A stretch of 51,130 bases of DNA from Mesorhizobium sp. B2-4-15 (GTDB lineage: Bacteria > Pseudomonadota > Alphaproteobacteria > Rhizobiales > Rhizobiaceae). The notes below the pieces were generated by a model. That model saw nothing but the letters and a program-made list of their open reading frames with translations. It ran no database searches and was not told the DNA's origin. The translations under genes and the position numbers were made by a program. The stretch is from contig NZ_VFUZ01000035.1 in assembly GCF_006658505.1 (NCBI RefSeq), positions 1 through 51,130 on the forward strand, in the 5' to 3' direction. Shown piece after piece: positions 1-7,925 of the stretch (the stretch's first letter is position 1; each line of letters begins with the position of its first letter).

Positions 1-71
1 GACTTGGGGGGGTGACCCGTCGCACAAATAATGTCCGAGTCCGGTAATGGTTCCGTGACCGTGTCACTTTT

Positions 72-977
72 TTAAGAAACATTTGACGCAACCTGCTGGG
101 AGCGGGCCGCCAGCCAGTCGCGGCCAGCATGGGCGAACACCGCGCAGAGCACGATGGCGCCGCCGATCATGCTGGCCATCGGTGGGATCTCGGCCAGGAA
201 CAGGAAGGCAAACAGGATCGCGAACGGCACTTCCGCCGAGCCGAGCAGGCCGGATTCAGGCGCTGGGATAAGCCGCGCGCCCTCCGTCCACAGGATGGAA
301 GCCAATGCGAAGGAAGCGCCGAACGTGACAAGCAGAACGGCGTCCCTTGCAGAGACAGCCAGGGGATCGCTGACAAACCAGCCGAGTATGAACAACAGGA
401 AGGCCGAAACCGCGCCGGCCCACACCACGGGCGTGTCGCGGAAGGCGCGCACCATGATCATGTAGAGCGCGCTGCCAATCGTCATCAGCAGCGCCAGCCC
501 GTCGCCGAACAGCTTTCCGGTGCCGAATCCCGACCAGACCATCATAGCCACGCCGCATAACGAGACGGCGGCCGCGACCATCGTCTGCAGGCGGAAAGGT
601 TCGCGCATCAGCACCCAGGCCAGCACGGCGGCAATGAAAGGCGACGTCGCATAGATGACCGCGACATTGGCGACGAAAGTGAACTTGAAGGCGGAAATGA
701 AGGCAATGCTGGCCAGCGCGCCCTCCACCGCCAGCAGCCAGCCGCGCCAGCCAAGCCGCAGTGTTTCACGGTTGCCCGAGCGGTGACGGCGCCACAGCAC
801 ATAGAGGCTGATCAGGATCGAGCCGACAAAGCCGCGCCAGCAGGTGATCGTCAGCGGATCGGCATGGATCGACTTGGTCAGCACACCGGTCAGGCCGAAC
901 ACGGCAGCCGATGACGACACCAATATTATGCCAAGCGTGCGCTCGGTGGTCTCGGTCGTAGCCGCCATGTCAGTCAT
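72..977 (-). CDS. DMT family (EamA) transporter
   Basis: A 301-residue inner-membrane protein with about ten hydrophobic segments arranged as two EamA-type halves, which is the drug/metabolite transporter superfamily pattern. The N-terminal half contains the typical start of an EamA repeat (SSSAAVFGLTGVLTKSIH near residues 21-40) and the repeat restarts near residue 155 (GDGLALLMTIGSALYMI). The substrate cannot be read from the sequence. It lies 60 bases downstream of a second DMT gene on the same strand, so the two may be co-transcribed, although they are not close copies. The start is the first ATG; an in-frame ATG three codons later is equally possible because neither has a strong Shine-Dalgarno sequence. 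Confidence 0.85.
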   Translation of the reverse strand: MTDMAATTETTERTLGIILVSSSAAVFGLTGVLTKSIHADPLTITCWRGFVGSILISLYVLWRRHRSGNRETLRLGWRGWLLAVEGALASIAFISAFKFTFVANVAVIYATSPFIAAVLAWVLMREPFRLQTMVAAAVSLCGVAMMVWSGFGTGKLFGDGLALLMTIGSALYMIMVRAFRDTPVVWAGAVSAFLLFILGWFVSDPLAVSARDAVLLVTFGASFALASILWTEGARLIPAPESGLLGSAEVPFAILFAFLFLAEIPPMASMIGGAIVLCAVFAHAGRDWLAARSQQVASNVS

Positions 978-1037
978 GCCGCCAGCCTATCCCGTCATGT
1001 CCTGCCATCGTCATGTCAGCAGTGGAGGCCATCCACA

Positions 1038-1925
1038 TCACAACCGCTTGCGGAAATGCTCGCCGCCCACGATCAGCAGGCCGGCGGCGACGATAAGGGC
1101 GGCGCCCAGGAAAACCTCGCGGCGCGGCACGTCGCCCCAGATCGCGAAGCCGAGCGCGAACGCCCACAACAGCGAGCTGTATTCGAGTGGGGCGAGGATC
1201 GATGCCGGCGTACGTTTCATGCCTTCGAAGAGAAGATATTGCGCCAGGCCGCCGAGCGCGCCGACGCTGGCGAGAAGCAGCAGCTGGGGCAGGTCCGGCG
1301 CATGCCACCACAACAGCGCCGGCGCCGCCGAAAACACCAGGAAATAGAAATTGTTGAGAAGGAGCTGGACCATCGAGCGCTCGGCAAGCGCGGTCTTGCG
1401 CAGGAGTACGATGGCGATGGCCCATAGGAGAGCCGCCGCCAGCACCAGCAGCACCGGAACGGACAGACCGAGATGGGTGGGGTCGCAAGCGACGAAGACG
1501 CCGGCAAAGCCGATCAATACCGCCAGCCAACGCAGCAACGGCACCGTTTCGCCGAGCAAGAACACCGAAAGCACGGTGACGATGATCGGGGCCGCGTAAT
1601 AGACGGTGGTCAGTTCGGCGAGCTGCAGGCTGCGCGCGGCATTATAATAACAGAGCCAGGCGGCGAGCGTGAAGGCACTGCGCACCAGCATCGGCCGTAC
1701 GATCGGCGAGCGCACCGTGTCGGCAAACAGCGCCCGCCCGCCGATCACCGCGCAAGCGCCGAGAACGGTGATGCTGCGGAAGAACATGATCTGCCAGACC
1801 GTCAGGCCGGTAACCAGCAGCTTGATCGAGGCGTCCTGCGTCGAAAACAGCAAGTAAGCGGCGCCGGTCAAAAGGATTCCGGCGAGAACCCTTTCGCGTG
1901 TTTCGAGAATAGCGATATCGGCCAT
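1038..1925 (-). CDS. DMT family (EamA) transporter
   Basis: A multi-spanning membrane protein of 295 residues from the ATG chosen here (MADIAILETRERVLAG), with two EamA halves and about ten transmembrane helices. A conserved EamA-like stretch is visible at the end of the first half (LAELTTVYYAAPIIVTVLSV). The open frame extends upstream to a GTG at 1982, giving 314 residues, but that extension is hydrophilic and no ribosome-binding site supports it. Substrate unknown; members of this family export metabolites, amino acids or nucleotides. It is followed on the same strand by another DMT transporter, suggesting a two-gene unit. Family assignment is secure, specific function is not. Confidence 0.83.
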   Translation of the reverse strand: MADIAILETRERVLAGILLTGAAYLLFSTQDASIKLLVTGLTVWQIMFFRSITVLGACAVIGGRALFADTVRSPIVRPMLVRSAFTLAAWLCYYNAARSLQLAELTTVYYAAPIIVTVLSVFLLGETVPLLRWLAVLIGFAGVFVACDPTHLGLSVPVLLVLAAALLWAIAIVLLRKTALAERSMVQLLLNNFYFLVFSAAPALLWWHAPDLPQLLLLASVGALGGLAQYLLFEGMKRTPASILAPLEYSSLLWAFALGFAIWGDVPRREVFLGAALIVAAGLLIVGGEHFRKRL

Positions 1926-2053
1926 GCGGCGTCGGACTGCTTGCGTGAAGGCGGTTCCTGCCCCTGTCGGCTCCGCTGCCACCAGCTATACGGGAGAAAG
2001 CCTGCGCGGCGCTATTCCAGCGCCAGGCTTGCGTTGGGGCAGGGCCAACGCGC

Positions 2054-3565
2054 TCACTGCGTGGCTTGATAGAGTTCCGAGGCCGCATCCTTCAGCGCCC
2101 GCCGGCCGTCCGGGCGCAAGTACATCATGTGCCCACCTTCGACAACATCGAGGCGAATGGGCTTGCTGTCGGCAAGTGAGGGCAGCTGGCTTACCAGATA
2201 GCGTGAGGCCAGATAGGGTGTGACCAGGTCGGTATAGCCGTTGACGATCACGACGCCCAGCGACGGGTTGAGCGCCCGCGCCCGCTGCAGATCGTTCATC
2301 ACACCGGCATAACCCTGCCGCGAGGTGCCGTAATCCCAATTGCGGGTGATCTCCCCGTTGAGCAGCCGATAGCTGACGTCGGTGTGGAAATTCAGCTCGT
2401 CGCGGACATAGCCGACGAAAGCCGAAGTCAGCGCCGGCACGCTGCGGTCGAGCACCGGATCGGGGCCTGCAATGCGAGCGCTCTCCGGTGCGATATCGGC
2501 CGTGCCGATCATGGCGTCATAGGGACTGAGCACTTTACGTCTGGCGCGGGCAAACTCCCTTGCGAACAACTCGGTCGGGATGCGCGCAAAATTCCGCTGC
2601 ACGAGATCGAGCGGCAGCCCGGTCATTTCCGCCACACGCTCGCTCGCAACTCGCCCGCCTTCTTCCAGTCCGTTCGCAATCGCAGTGAGATAGTCGCCCA
2701 ATGCATATCGCTCGACCTCGGCGAGCTTGGCCCGCAGCGCCTCGCCGGTAACGCCGTCGGCACTCAGCCGTGCCGCCGCCAGCGAAGGCAGCTCGAGCGC
2801 CCAATGCAGCGGCTCGAACTGGTCGGGCAGCACCAGCATGAATTCCAGCGCCGGCGAGATCAGCACGACGCCGCTCGGGCCGACACCGATGTCTTCCTGC
2901 AGGGTCCGTGCCAGCAGCGCCGCCCGGAATCCGCCATAACTTTCCCCGGCAAGGAAGAGCGGCGATCCCGTGCGACCGTTCTGCGCGAGATACAGCCGGA
3001 TGAAAGCGCCCATCGAACTGGCATCCTGATTGACGCCCCAGAAATCATGCGTGTCCTGGCCCGGTGCCTCACGGCTGTAGCCGGTTCCGACCGGATCGAC
3101 GAAGACGAGGTCGGTCATGTCGAGCCAACTGTCCGGATTGTCGATCAGCCTTTGCGGCGGGGGCAGGAATTCGCCATCGGCGCCGGTTGCGATTATGCGC
3201 GGGCCGAGCGCGCCGATATGCAGATAAGCGGAAGCTGCTCCCGGGCCGCCATTGAACACGAAGGTGATGGGGCGTCTTGGCTCCTTCACCGGGCTCGCTG
3301 GCGGCTGCAGCACATAGGCGACATAGAACACCTCCGCCGTGACTTCGCCCTTGCCGGAAAGCAGCGACAGCGTGCCGGCCTTTGCCTGATAGTCGAGCTT
3401 GCGTCCGGCCAGCGTGATCGAATGATTAGTAATCTGCGGTGACGGCAGCAGCGACAGCACTCCGCCTGTTGGCACCGGCCGCTCCGCTGTTTCGGCAAGC
3501 ACAGGCTGCGCAATCGCGGCAACCATCAAAGCGATGAGGGGGATCAGTTTCAGCTTGAGCGGCAT
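2054..3565 (-). CDS. Secreted S10 family serine carboxypeptidase
   Basis: A 503-residue alpha/beta-hydrolase of the peptidase S10 (carboxypeptidase Y-like) family. Residues 1-24 form a signal peptide ending in VLA, so the enzyme should be periplasmic or secreted. The oxyanion-hole motif FNGGPGA is at residues 104-110 and the nucleophile elbow GESYGG at 207-212 (Ser209). The acid and histidine of the triad are plausibly in NGYTDLVTPY and EGGHMMYLR near the C terminus. S10 enzymes release C-terminal residues from peptides at acidic pH. It stands alone between the DMT genes and the divergent OsmC gene. Family call is strong; the physiological substrate is unknown. Confidence 0.9.
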   Translation of the reverse strand: MPLKLKLIPLIALMVAAIAQPVLAETAERPVPTGGVLSLLPSPQITNHSITLAGRKLDYQAKAGTLSLLSGKGEVTAEVFYVAYVLQPPASPVKEPRRPITFVFNGGPGAASAYLHIGALGPRIIATGADGEFLPPPQRLIDNPDSWLDMTDLVFVDPVGTGYSREAPGQDTHDFWGVNQDASSMGAFIRLYLAQNGRTGSPLFLAGESYGGFRAALLARTLQEDIGVGPSGVVLISPALEFMLVLPDQFEPLHWALELPSLAAARLSADGVTGEALRAKLAEVERYALGDYLTAIANGLEEGGRVASERVAEMTGLPLDLVQRNFARIPTELFAREFARARRKVLSPYDAMIGTADIAPESARIAGPDPVLDRSVPALTSAFVGYVRDELNFHTDVSYRLLNGEITRNWDYGTSRQGYAGVMNDLQRARALNPSLGVVIVNGYTDLVTPYLASRYLVSQLPSLADSKPIRLDVVEGGHMMYLRPDGRRALKDAASELYQATQ

Positions 3566-3684
3566 GGTGCCTCCGCGAGAACGACTGCCGCATAGGTATG
3601 GCTGGGGTGGTCGAAGTCAAAGGAAACGTCGAACTCAGTGGTTCGGCATAGCTGCCGCCGCGTCCGTTCGCGCTCCCTTTGCAA

Positions 3685-3705
3685 GGCAGGACAGAGGGGG
3701 CGCCG
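3685..3705 (+). repeat. Partial copy of short palindromic intergenic repeat
   Basis: The run GGCAGGACAGAGGGGG matches the right-hand half of the repeats at 4299-4347, 4403-4448 and 9375-9420. Only this half is recognisable, so it is a degenerate or truncated copy in the leader of the OsmC gene. Confidence 0.5.
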
Positions 3706-3789
3706 TCCCTTCGTCAAGTCGGGGACTTGTACATACCTCGCAAGACAGACAATGCTATCAAGGCGAAAAGACCCTCGAAAGGAATGAAA

Positions 3790-4296
3790 ATGGACGCCAC
3801 CGCGCTCAAGGCCATGCAGGCACCGCTCAAGGAGGTCTACCGCGACGATGCTTCGCGTGCGCTGATCACGCTGAAGGCCCGGGGCAGCCTCGACGACCAG
3901 TCGATCGCTTGCAAGGTGGAAACGGGCAGGGCGCTGGCGATCGCCGGCCTGCATCCGGCAACGGGCGGCTCAGGGCTTGAGCTGTGCTCCGGCGACATGC
4001 TGCTCGAAGCCCTGGTGGCCTGCGCCGGGGTAACGCTGAAGGCGGTGGCGACGGCGCTCGAGTTCAAGCTCGGCACCGCCTGGGTGGAAGCCGAAGGCGA
4101 TCTTGATTTTCGCGGCACGCTGGGTGTCGCCAAGGACGCACCGGTCGGTTTTCGTGCCATCCGGCTCAATTTCAATCTCGACACGGATGAAACGCAGGAG
4201 CGTATCGACTCACTGCTGAAACTGACCGAGCGCTATTGCGTGGTATTCCAGACCATCAATCAGAAGCCGGAACTGACGGTGACGGCCCGGCGCTGA
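3790..4296 (+). CDS. OsmC family protein (peroxiredoxin-like)
   Basis: A 168-residue OsmC/Ohr-type protein. The two cysteines expected of the family are Cys78, in LLEALVACAGVTLKAV, and Cys150, in TERYCVVFQT; they would form the thiol pair that reduces organic hydroperoxides. The family acts as a cytoplasmic dimer. The ATG at 3790 is chosen because AAAGGA lies six bases upstream; another ATG two codons earlier is close behind, and the frame stays open to 3679 without coding character. The sequence resembles generic OsmC more than Ohr, so osmC or ohr is not assigned. A repeat pair follows the stop codon. Confidence 0.88.
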   Translation: MDATALKAMQAPLKEVYRDDASRALITLKARGSLDDQSIACKVETGRALAIAGLHPATGGSGLELCSGDMLLEALVACAGVTLKAVATALEFKLGTAWVEAEGDLDFRGTLGVAKDAPVGFRAIRLNFNLDTDETQERIDSLLKLTERYCVVFQTINQKPELTVTARR

Positions 4297-4298
4297 TG

Positions 4299-4347
4299 AT
4301 CTCCCCCTCGAGGGGGGAGATGGCGCCAAGGGCGACAGAGGGTGCCG
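4299..4347 (+). repeat. Short palindromic intergenic repeat, left arm of inverted pair
   Basis: Begins with the palindrome CTCCCCCTCGAGGGGGGAG followed by ATGGCGCCAAGGGCGACAG. It matches, in inverse orientation, the element at 4403-4448 and, in the same orientation, the one at 9375-9420. The two copies here, 55 bases apart, could act as terminal inverted repeats of a 150-base non-autonomous unit, or as two separate REP-like elements. The first palindrome may also serve as a transcription stop after the OsmC gene, although no T-run follows. Confidence 0.75.
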
Positions 4348-4402
4348 GTGCGTCCTGACGCGACTTCCTCGTGAATAAAGGAGGCCGGCGCTTCGTGCGC
4401 GG

Positions 4403-4448
4403 CGAGCCTCCTCTGCCTGCCGGCCATCTCCACCTCAAGGCGGAGATT
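4403..4448 (-). repeat. Short palindromic intergenic repeat, right arm of inverted pair
   Basis: Read on the minus strand it starts AATCTCCGCCTTGAGGTGG and continues AGATGGCCGGCAGGCAGAGG, the same layout as the copies at 4299 and 9375. It ends just before the stop codon of the small minus-strand gene at 4454, so it lies at the 3' ends of two convergent genes. Confidence 0.75.
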
Positions 4449-4453
4449 AAGCC

Positions 4454-4672
4454 TTACTGGGCTGACGGCTGTTCGGCATCGCCCTCGTCGGTGAAGGGCG
4501 AGGCGCTCGGCACGCATTGTATGGACCAGCCGGTCGGTGTCGGCTGCTTCTGATACTCGGTGATGGCGGCGGTGCACTGTTCACGCTTGTCGAAGGTGCT
4601 GGGCAGCACGACCATGCCACCCTGCGGGCCGGCGATTACCAGATACCAGACCAACGCTGCGGTCGAAGCCAT
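4454..4672 (-). CDS. Small membrane-anchored hypothetical protein
   Basis: A 72-residue protein with an N-terminal hydrophobic stretch (about residues 3-24) and a polar C-terminal part holding two cysteines, in REQCTAAITEYQKQ and SIQCVPS. The pattern suggests a protein anchored by an uncleaved helix, or a small exported protein with one disulfide. A good Shine-Dalgarno sequence (AAGGAA about seven bases before the ATG) and third-position G/C bias support coding. I do not recognise a named family. It is convergent with the OsmC gene and separated from it by the inverted repeat pair. Confidence 0.65.
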   Translation of the reverse strand: MASTAALVWYLVIAGPQGGMVVLPSTFDKREQCTAAITEYQKQPTPTGWSIQCVPSASPFTDEGDAEQPSAQ

Positions 4673-4840
4673 GGGAATTTCCTTGTTCTGCCCAGCTCGG
4701 GCGCTTGTGGTGGGAGTCGCTACGATCCTACCAACTCCGCGGAAATGACGAAAGCATGACCGCGGCGCGGCCTTTCCACCTTAAATCACAGCCGCGTGAT
4801 GATCTGGCGGATTTCTGAACCAGCGTCTTGCGGCCCTAGC

Positions 4841-5581
4841 TTATTCCGGTTGCTTGTAAGCGACGAAGCGGTTGTGCTTGGCCTGGAAGATCAGCCCGGT
4901 CTCCTTCAACTCGGGGCTGGCCAGCGGTACGATGCGCTTGGCGATCTCTGAAGGGTGCGGCAGCGTCTCGGGATCCTCGCCGGGTACGGCCTGGGCCCGC
5001 ATCGCGGTGCGGGTGGCGCCCGGATCGGCGGCATTGACGCGCAGCGGCAGGCTTTGCGTCTCATGGGCCCACGAGCGCATCATGGTTTCGACCGCGGCCT
5101 TGGACGCCGCGTAGGGCGCCCAGAAGGCGCGCGCCGAATGCGCGGCATTGGAAGACAGAATGATGGCCCTGCCGGCATCCGAGAGCCGCAGCAGAGGGTC
5201 GACCGAGCGGATCAGCCGCCAAGTCGAGGTCACGTTGATGGTCATCACCTTTTCGAAGGTCTTGGCCTCGACATGGCCGATCGGCGAGATGACACCGAGC
5301 ACGCCTGCATTGGCGACGAGGATGTCGAGCTTGCCCCAGCGCTCGTGGATGGCGCCGCCCAGCCGGTCGATGCCGGCCATGTCGGCGAGATCAAGCGGCA
5401 CCAGTGTTGCCTGGCCGCCGCCTGCCTTGATCTGATCGTCGAGCTCTTCCAGTCCGCCAACGGTGCGCGCAACCGCAATCACATGGGCACCGGCGGCCGC
5501 CAGTTCCCTGGCGATAAAATAGCCTATGCCGCGCGAGGCGCCGGTGACGACCGCGACGCGGCCGGTAAGGTCGAGGGTCAT
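4841..5581 (-). CDS. SDR family NAD(P)-dependent oxidoreductase
   Basis: A classical short-chain dehydrogenase of 246 residues. The cofactor-binding glycine motif TGASRGIG is near residues 13-20, the NNAG equivalent is VANAG, and the catalytic Tyr and Lys are in the YAASK motif. The ATG at 5581 is chosen because it places MTLDLTGRVAVVTG at the start, as usual for the family; the frame stays open 15 codons further, into the purF end. It follows purF by 47 bases on the same strand, an arrangement common in Rhizobiales, so it is probably co-transcribed with purF. Substrate unknown. Confidence 0.88.
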   Translation of the reverse strand: MTLDLTGRVAVVTGASRGIGYFIARELAAAGAHVIAVARTVGGLEELDDQIKAGGGQATLVPLDLADMAGIDRLGGAIHERWGKLDILVANAGVLGVISPIGHVEAKTFEKVMTINVTSTWRLIRSVDPLLRLSDAGRAIILSSNAAHSARAFWAPYAASKAAVETMMRSWAHETQSLPLRVNAADPGATRTAMRAQAVPGEDPETLPHPSEIAKRIVPLASPELKETGLIFQAKHNRFVAYKQPE

Positions 5582-5628
5582 GCGATGGATTCCGGAAGTC
5601 TGGCTGGGCTGATGATGGTCCGGCAATC

Positions 5629-7098
5629 CTACGACCCGCTCGTCGCCAGCAGCGACAGGGTGCGCACATTGTCGTGGCCTTCGAAGTCGAGCAGGCGGGT
5701 CGGATACTGGCCGGTGAAGCAGGCGTCGCAGAATTGCGGCTGCTCATTGTCGCGGCCGGCCTCGCCGACGGCGCGGTAGAGGCCGTCGATCGACAGGAAG
5801 CCGAGCGAATCGACGCGGATGAATTCAGCCATTTCCTGCACGGACATGCGCGAAGCCAGAAGCTTCGACTTCTCCGGCGTGTCGACACCGTAGAAGCAGG
5901 AGGCGCTGGTCGGCGGCGAGGCGATGCGCATATGCACCTCCTTGGCGCCGGCGTCACGAACCATCTGCACGATCTTTTGGCTGGTGGTGCCGCGCACGAT
6001 CGAATCGTCGACCAGAACCACGCGTTTGCCCTCGATCATGCGGCGGTTGGCATTATGCTTCAGCTTGACGCCCATGTGGCGGATCGAATCGCCGGGCTGG
6101 ATGAAGGTGCGGCCGACATAATGATTGCGGATGATGCCGAGTTCGAAGGGTATGCCCGCCGCCTGGCTGAAGCCGATTGCCGCCGGTGTGCCGGAATCCG
6201 GCACCGGCACGACAATGTCGGCCTCGACCGGATTTTCCTGCGCCAGTTCGGCGCCGATGCGCTTGCGCACCTCGTAAACGTTGCGGCCTTCGACCGAAGA
6301 GTCCGGCCGGGCGAAATAGACGTATTCGAAGATGCAGAAGCGGGTCTTCTGCGGCTCGAACGGAAACAGGCTTTCAATGCCCTTGGAGGTGATGACGACC
6401 ATCTCGCCGGGTTTCAGGTCGCGCACGAAACGCGCGCCGATAATGTCGAGAGCGCAGGTTTCGGAGGCAAGGATCCAGGCGCCGTCGAGATCGCCCAGCA
6501 CCAGCGGGCGGATACCGAGTGGATCGCGGCAGCCGATCATCTTCTTGGCTGTCATCGCCACTAGCGAAAAAGCGCCCTCGACCTGCCGTACCGCATCGAT
6601 GAAGCGCGAGTTGAGATCCCGTTCCTTGCTGGTCGCCACCAGATGCAGGAGCGTCTCGGTGTCGGAAGTGGAAGAGAAGATCGCGCCTTGCTTCTGCAGT
6701 GCGCGCTGCACTGTCATGGCGTTGGTCAAATTGCCGTTGTGGGCAACGGCAAAGCCGCCATCGGCGAGTTCGGCGAAGAAGGGCTGGATGTTGCGCATGC
6801 CGGCGCCGCCGGTCGTGGCGTAGCGTGTGTGACCAATGGCCCGGTTGCCTTGCAGGCTGTCGATAACGCGTTGCTTGGTGAATGTGTCGCCGATCAGGCC
6901 GACATGGCGTTCGACATGGAACTGTGTGCCGTCATAGGAAACGATACCGGCCGCCTCCTGGCCGCGATGCTGCAGCGCATGCAGGCCCAGCGTGACGATG
7001 GCCGCCGCGTCTTGCCGGCCGAATATGCCGAACACGCCGCATTCGTCATGGAAATGGTCGTCGGCCTCGGCGGAAAGCACGTCGTCTGCGTCTGCCAT
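5629..7098 (-). CDS. purF: Amidophosphoribosyltransferase
   Basis: Catalyses the first committed step of purine synthesis, converting PRPP and glutamine to 5-phosphoribosylamine. The ATG at 7098 has GGAG six bases upstream and gives 489 residues; a 24-codon upstream extension is rejected. Residues 1-19 look like a propeptide preceding the nucleophile Cys20 (ECGVFG), which starts the class II glutamine amidotransferase domain. The PRPP loop VVLVDDSIVRGTT is at 360-372. Cysteines in FCIFEYVYF, SCFYGVDTP and FCDACFTG match the four [4Fe-4S] ligands of the Bacillus-type enzyme, so an oxygen-labile cluster is likely. It lies between cvpA and an SDR gene, the usual rhizobial order. Confidence 0.97.
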   Translation of the reverse strand: MADADDVLSAEADDHFHDECGVFGIFGRQDAAAIVTLGLHALQHRGQEAAGIVSYDGTQFHVERHVGLIGDTFTKQRVIDSLQGNRAIGHTRYATTGGAGMRNIQPFFAELADGGFAVAHNGNLTNAMTVQRALQKQGAIFSSTSDTETLLHLVATSKERDLNSRFIDAVRQVEGAFSLVAMTAKKMIGCRDPLGIRPLVLGDLDGAWILASETCALDIIGARFVRDLKPGEMVVITSKGIESLFPFEPQKTRFCIFEYVYFARPDSSVEGRNVYEVRKRIGAELAQENPVEADIVVPVPDSGTPAAIGFSQAAGIPFELGIIRNHYVGRTFIQPGDSIRHMGVKLKHNANRRMIEGKRVVLVDDSIVRGTTSQKIVQMVRDAGAKEVHMRIASPPTSASCFYGVDTPEKSKLLASRMSVQEMAEFIRVDSLGFLSIDGLYRAVGEAGRDNEQPQFCDACFTGQYPTRLLDFEGHDNVRTLSLLATSGS

Positions 7099-7203
7099 CT
7101 TAAGCTCCGCTAAAATCGCCATATAAGGCGCTCGCGCGTCGAAAGCAACGCACTGCCTGCAGTCCTTCACATGGTCGCGCGTTCTGGCGCCCCGTTCGGG
7201 GTG

Positions 7204-7878
7204 TCAGTTCGCCGGCGCTGCCGGCGCCGGCTTGGCCGTGTTGTCCGCCGGGCCGGCGTCACTGTCGTCAGGAGCCGGCGCATTGGCGTCGTCACCTGTT
7301 GTCGGCGCATCCGCCGCTGGCGCATCCGCCGCCGGTGCATCGGGTGCAGCCGGGGTGTCGGCGCCTGTTTTCGGGCTGAACTTCTTGAGGATTGCGTTTT
7401 CGGTGTCGGCTGGCAGCAGGTTCTCGATCTTGGCGCCTATCGATTCCAGCAAGGGCCGCGATTTGGCATCCGTGACCCAGGCTGGAGCCTTGGCGCCGGC
7501 CAGCCAGTTGAAGAACAAAAGTGCCACCGCCACCACCAGGATGCCGCGCGCGGCGCCATAGAGGAAGCCAAGTGTCCGGTCGAGCGCGCCGATCCGGGAA
7601 TCGATGATCCAGTCGGCGAGCTTCATGGTGATGACCGAGACGACGATCAGCGCGATGATGAAGACGACGCCGGCGGAGGCCGCCATGGCGATCTTCTCGT
7701 TTTCGATGTAGGGCTTCAGGTAGGGCAGAACCGGTTTGTAGAAGAAGAAAGCCGCCGCCGCTGCCGCCGCCCACGAGACGACCGAAAGGACCTCGCGCGA
7801 GAAGCCGCGAACCATGGCGAGCATCGCCGAGACCAGGGTGAAGCCGACGAGAATTCCGTCAAGCAGCGTAATCGGCAT
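7204..7878 (-). CDS. cvpA: CvpA family membrane protein
   Basis: A 224-residue inner-membrane protein with four predicted helices in its first 130 residues and the CvpA start (ITLLDGILVGFTLVSAMLAM, with the family's FSREVLSVVSW stretch following). Residues after about 165 form a low-complexity Ala/Pro/Asp tail with repeated DAPAAD units, probably disordered. CvpA was named for colicin V production in E. coli, where it lies next to purF; here it is also immediately upstream of purF. Its biochemical role is unsettled, with proposed links to envelope stress. Family call is strong; the tail is lineage-specific. Confidence 0.92.
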   Translation of the reverse strand: MPITLLDGILVGFTLVSAMLAMVRGFSREVLSVVSWAAAAAAAFFFYKPVLPYLKPYIENEKIAMAASAGVVFIIALIVVSVITMKLADWIIDSRIGALDRTLGFLYGAARGILVVAVALLFFNWLAGAKAPAWVTDAKSRPLLESIGAKIENLLPADTENAILKKFSPKTGADTPAAPDAPAADAPAADAPTTGDDANAPAPDDSDAGPADNTAKPAPAAPAN

Positions 7879-7925
7879 GTCTTTCGCCCCACTCCGATCT
7901 CTTTTTCACGGCTCGACGAGCCGCG

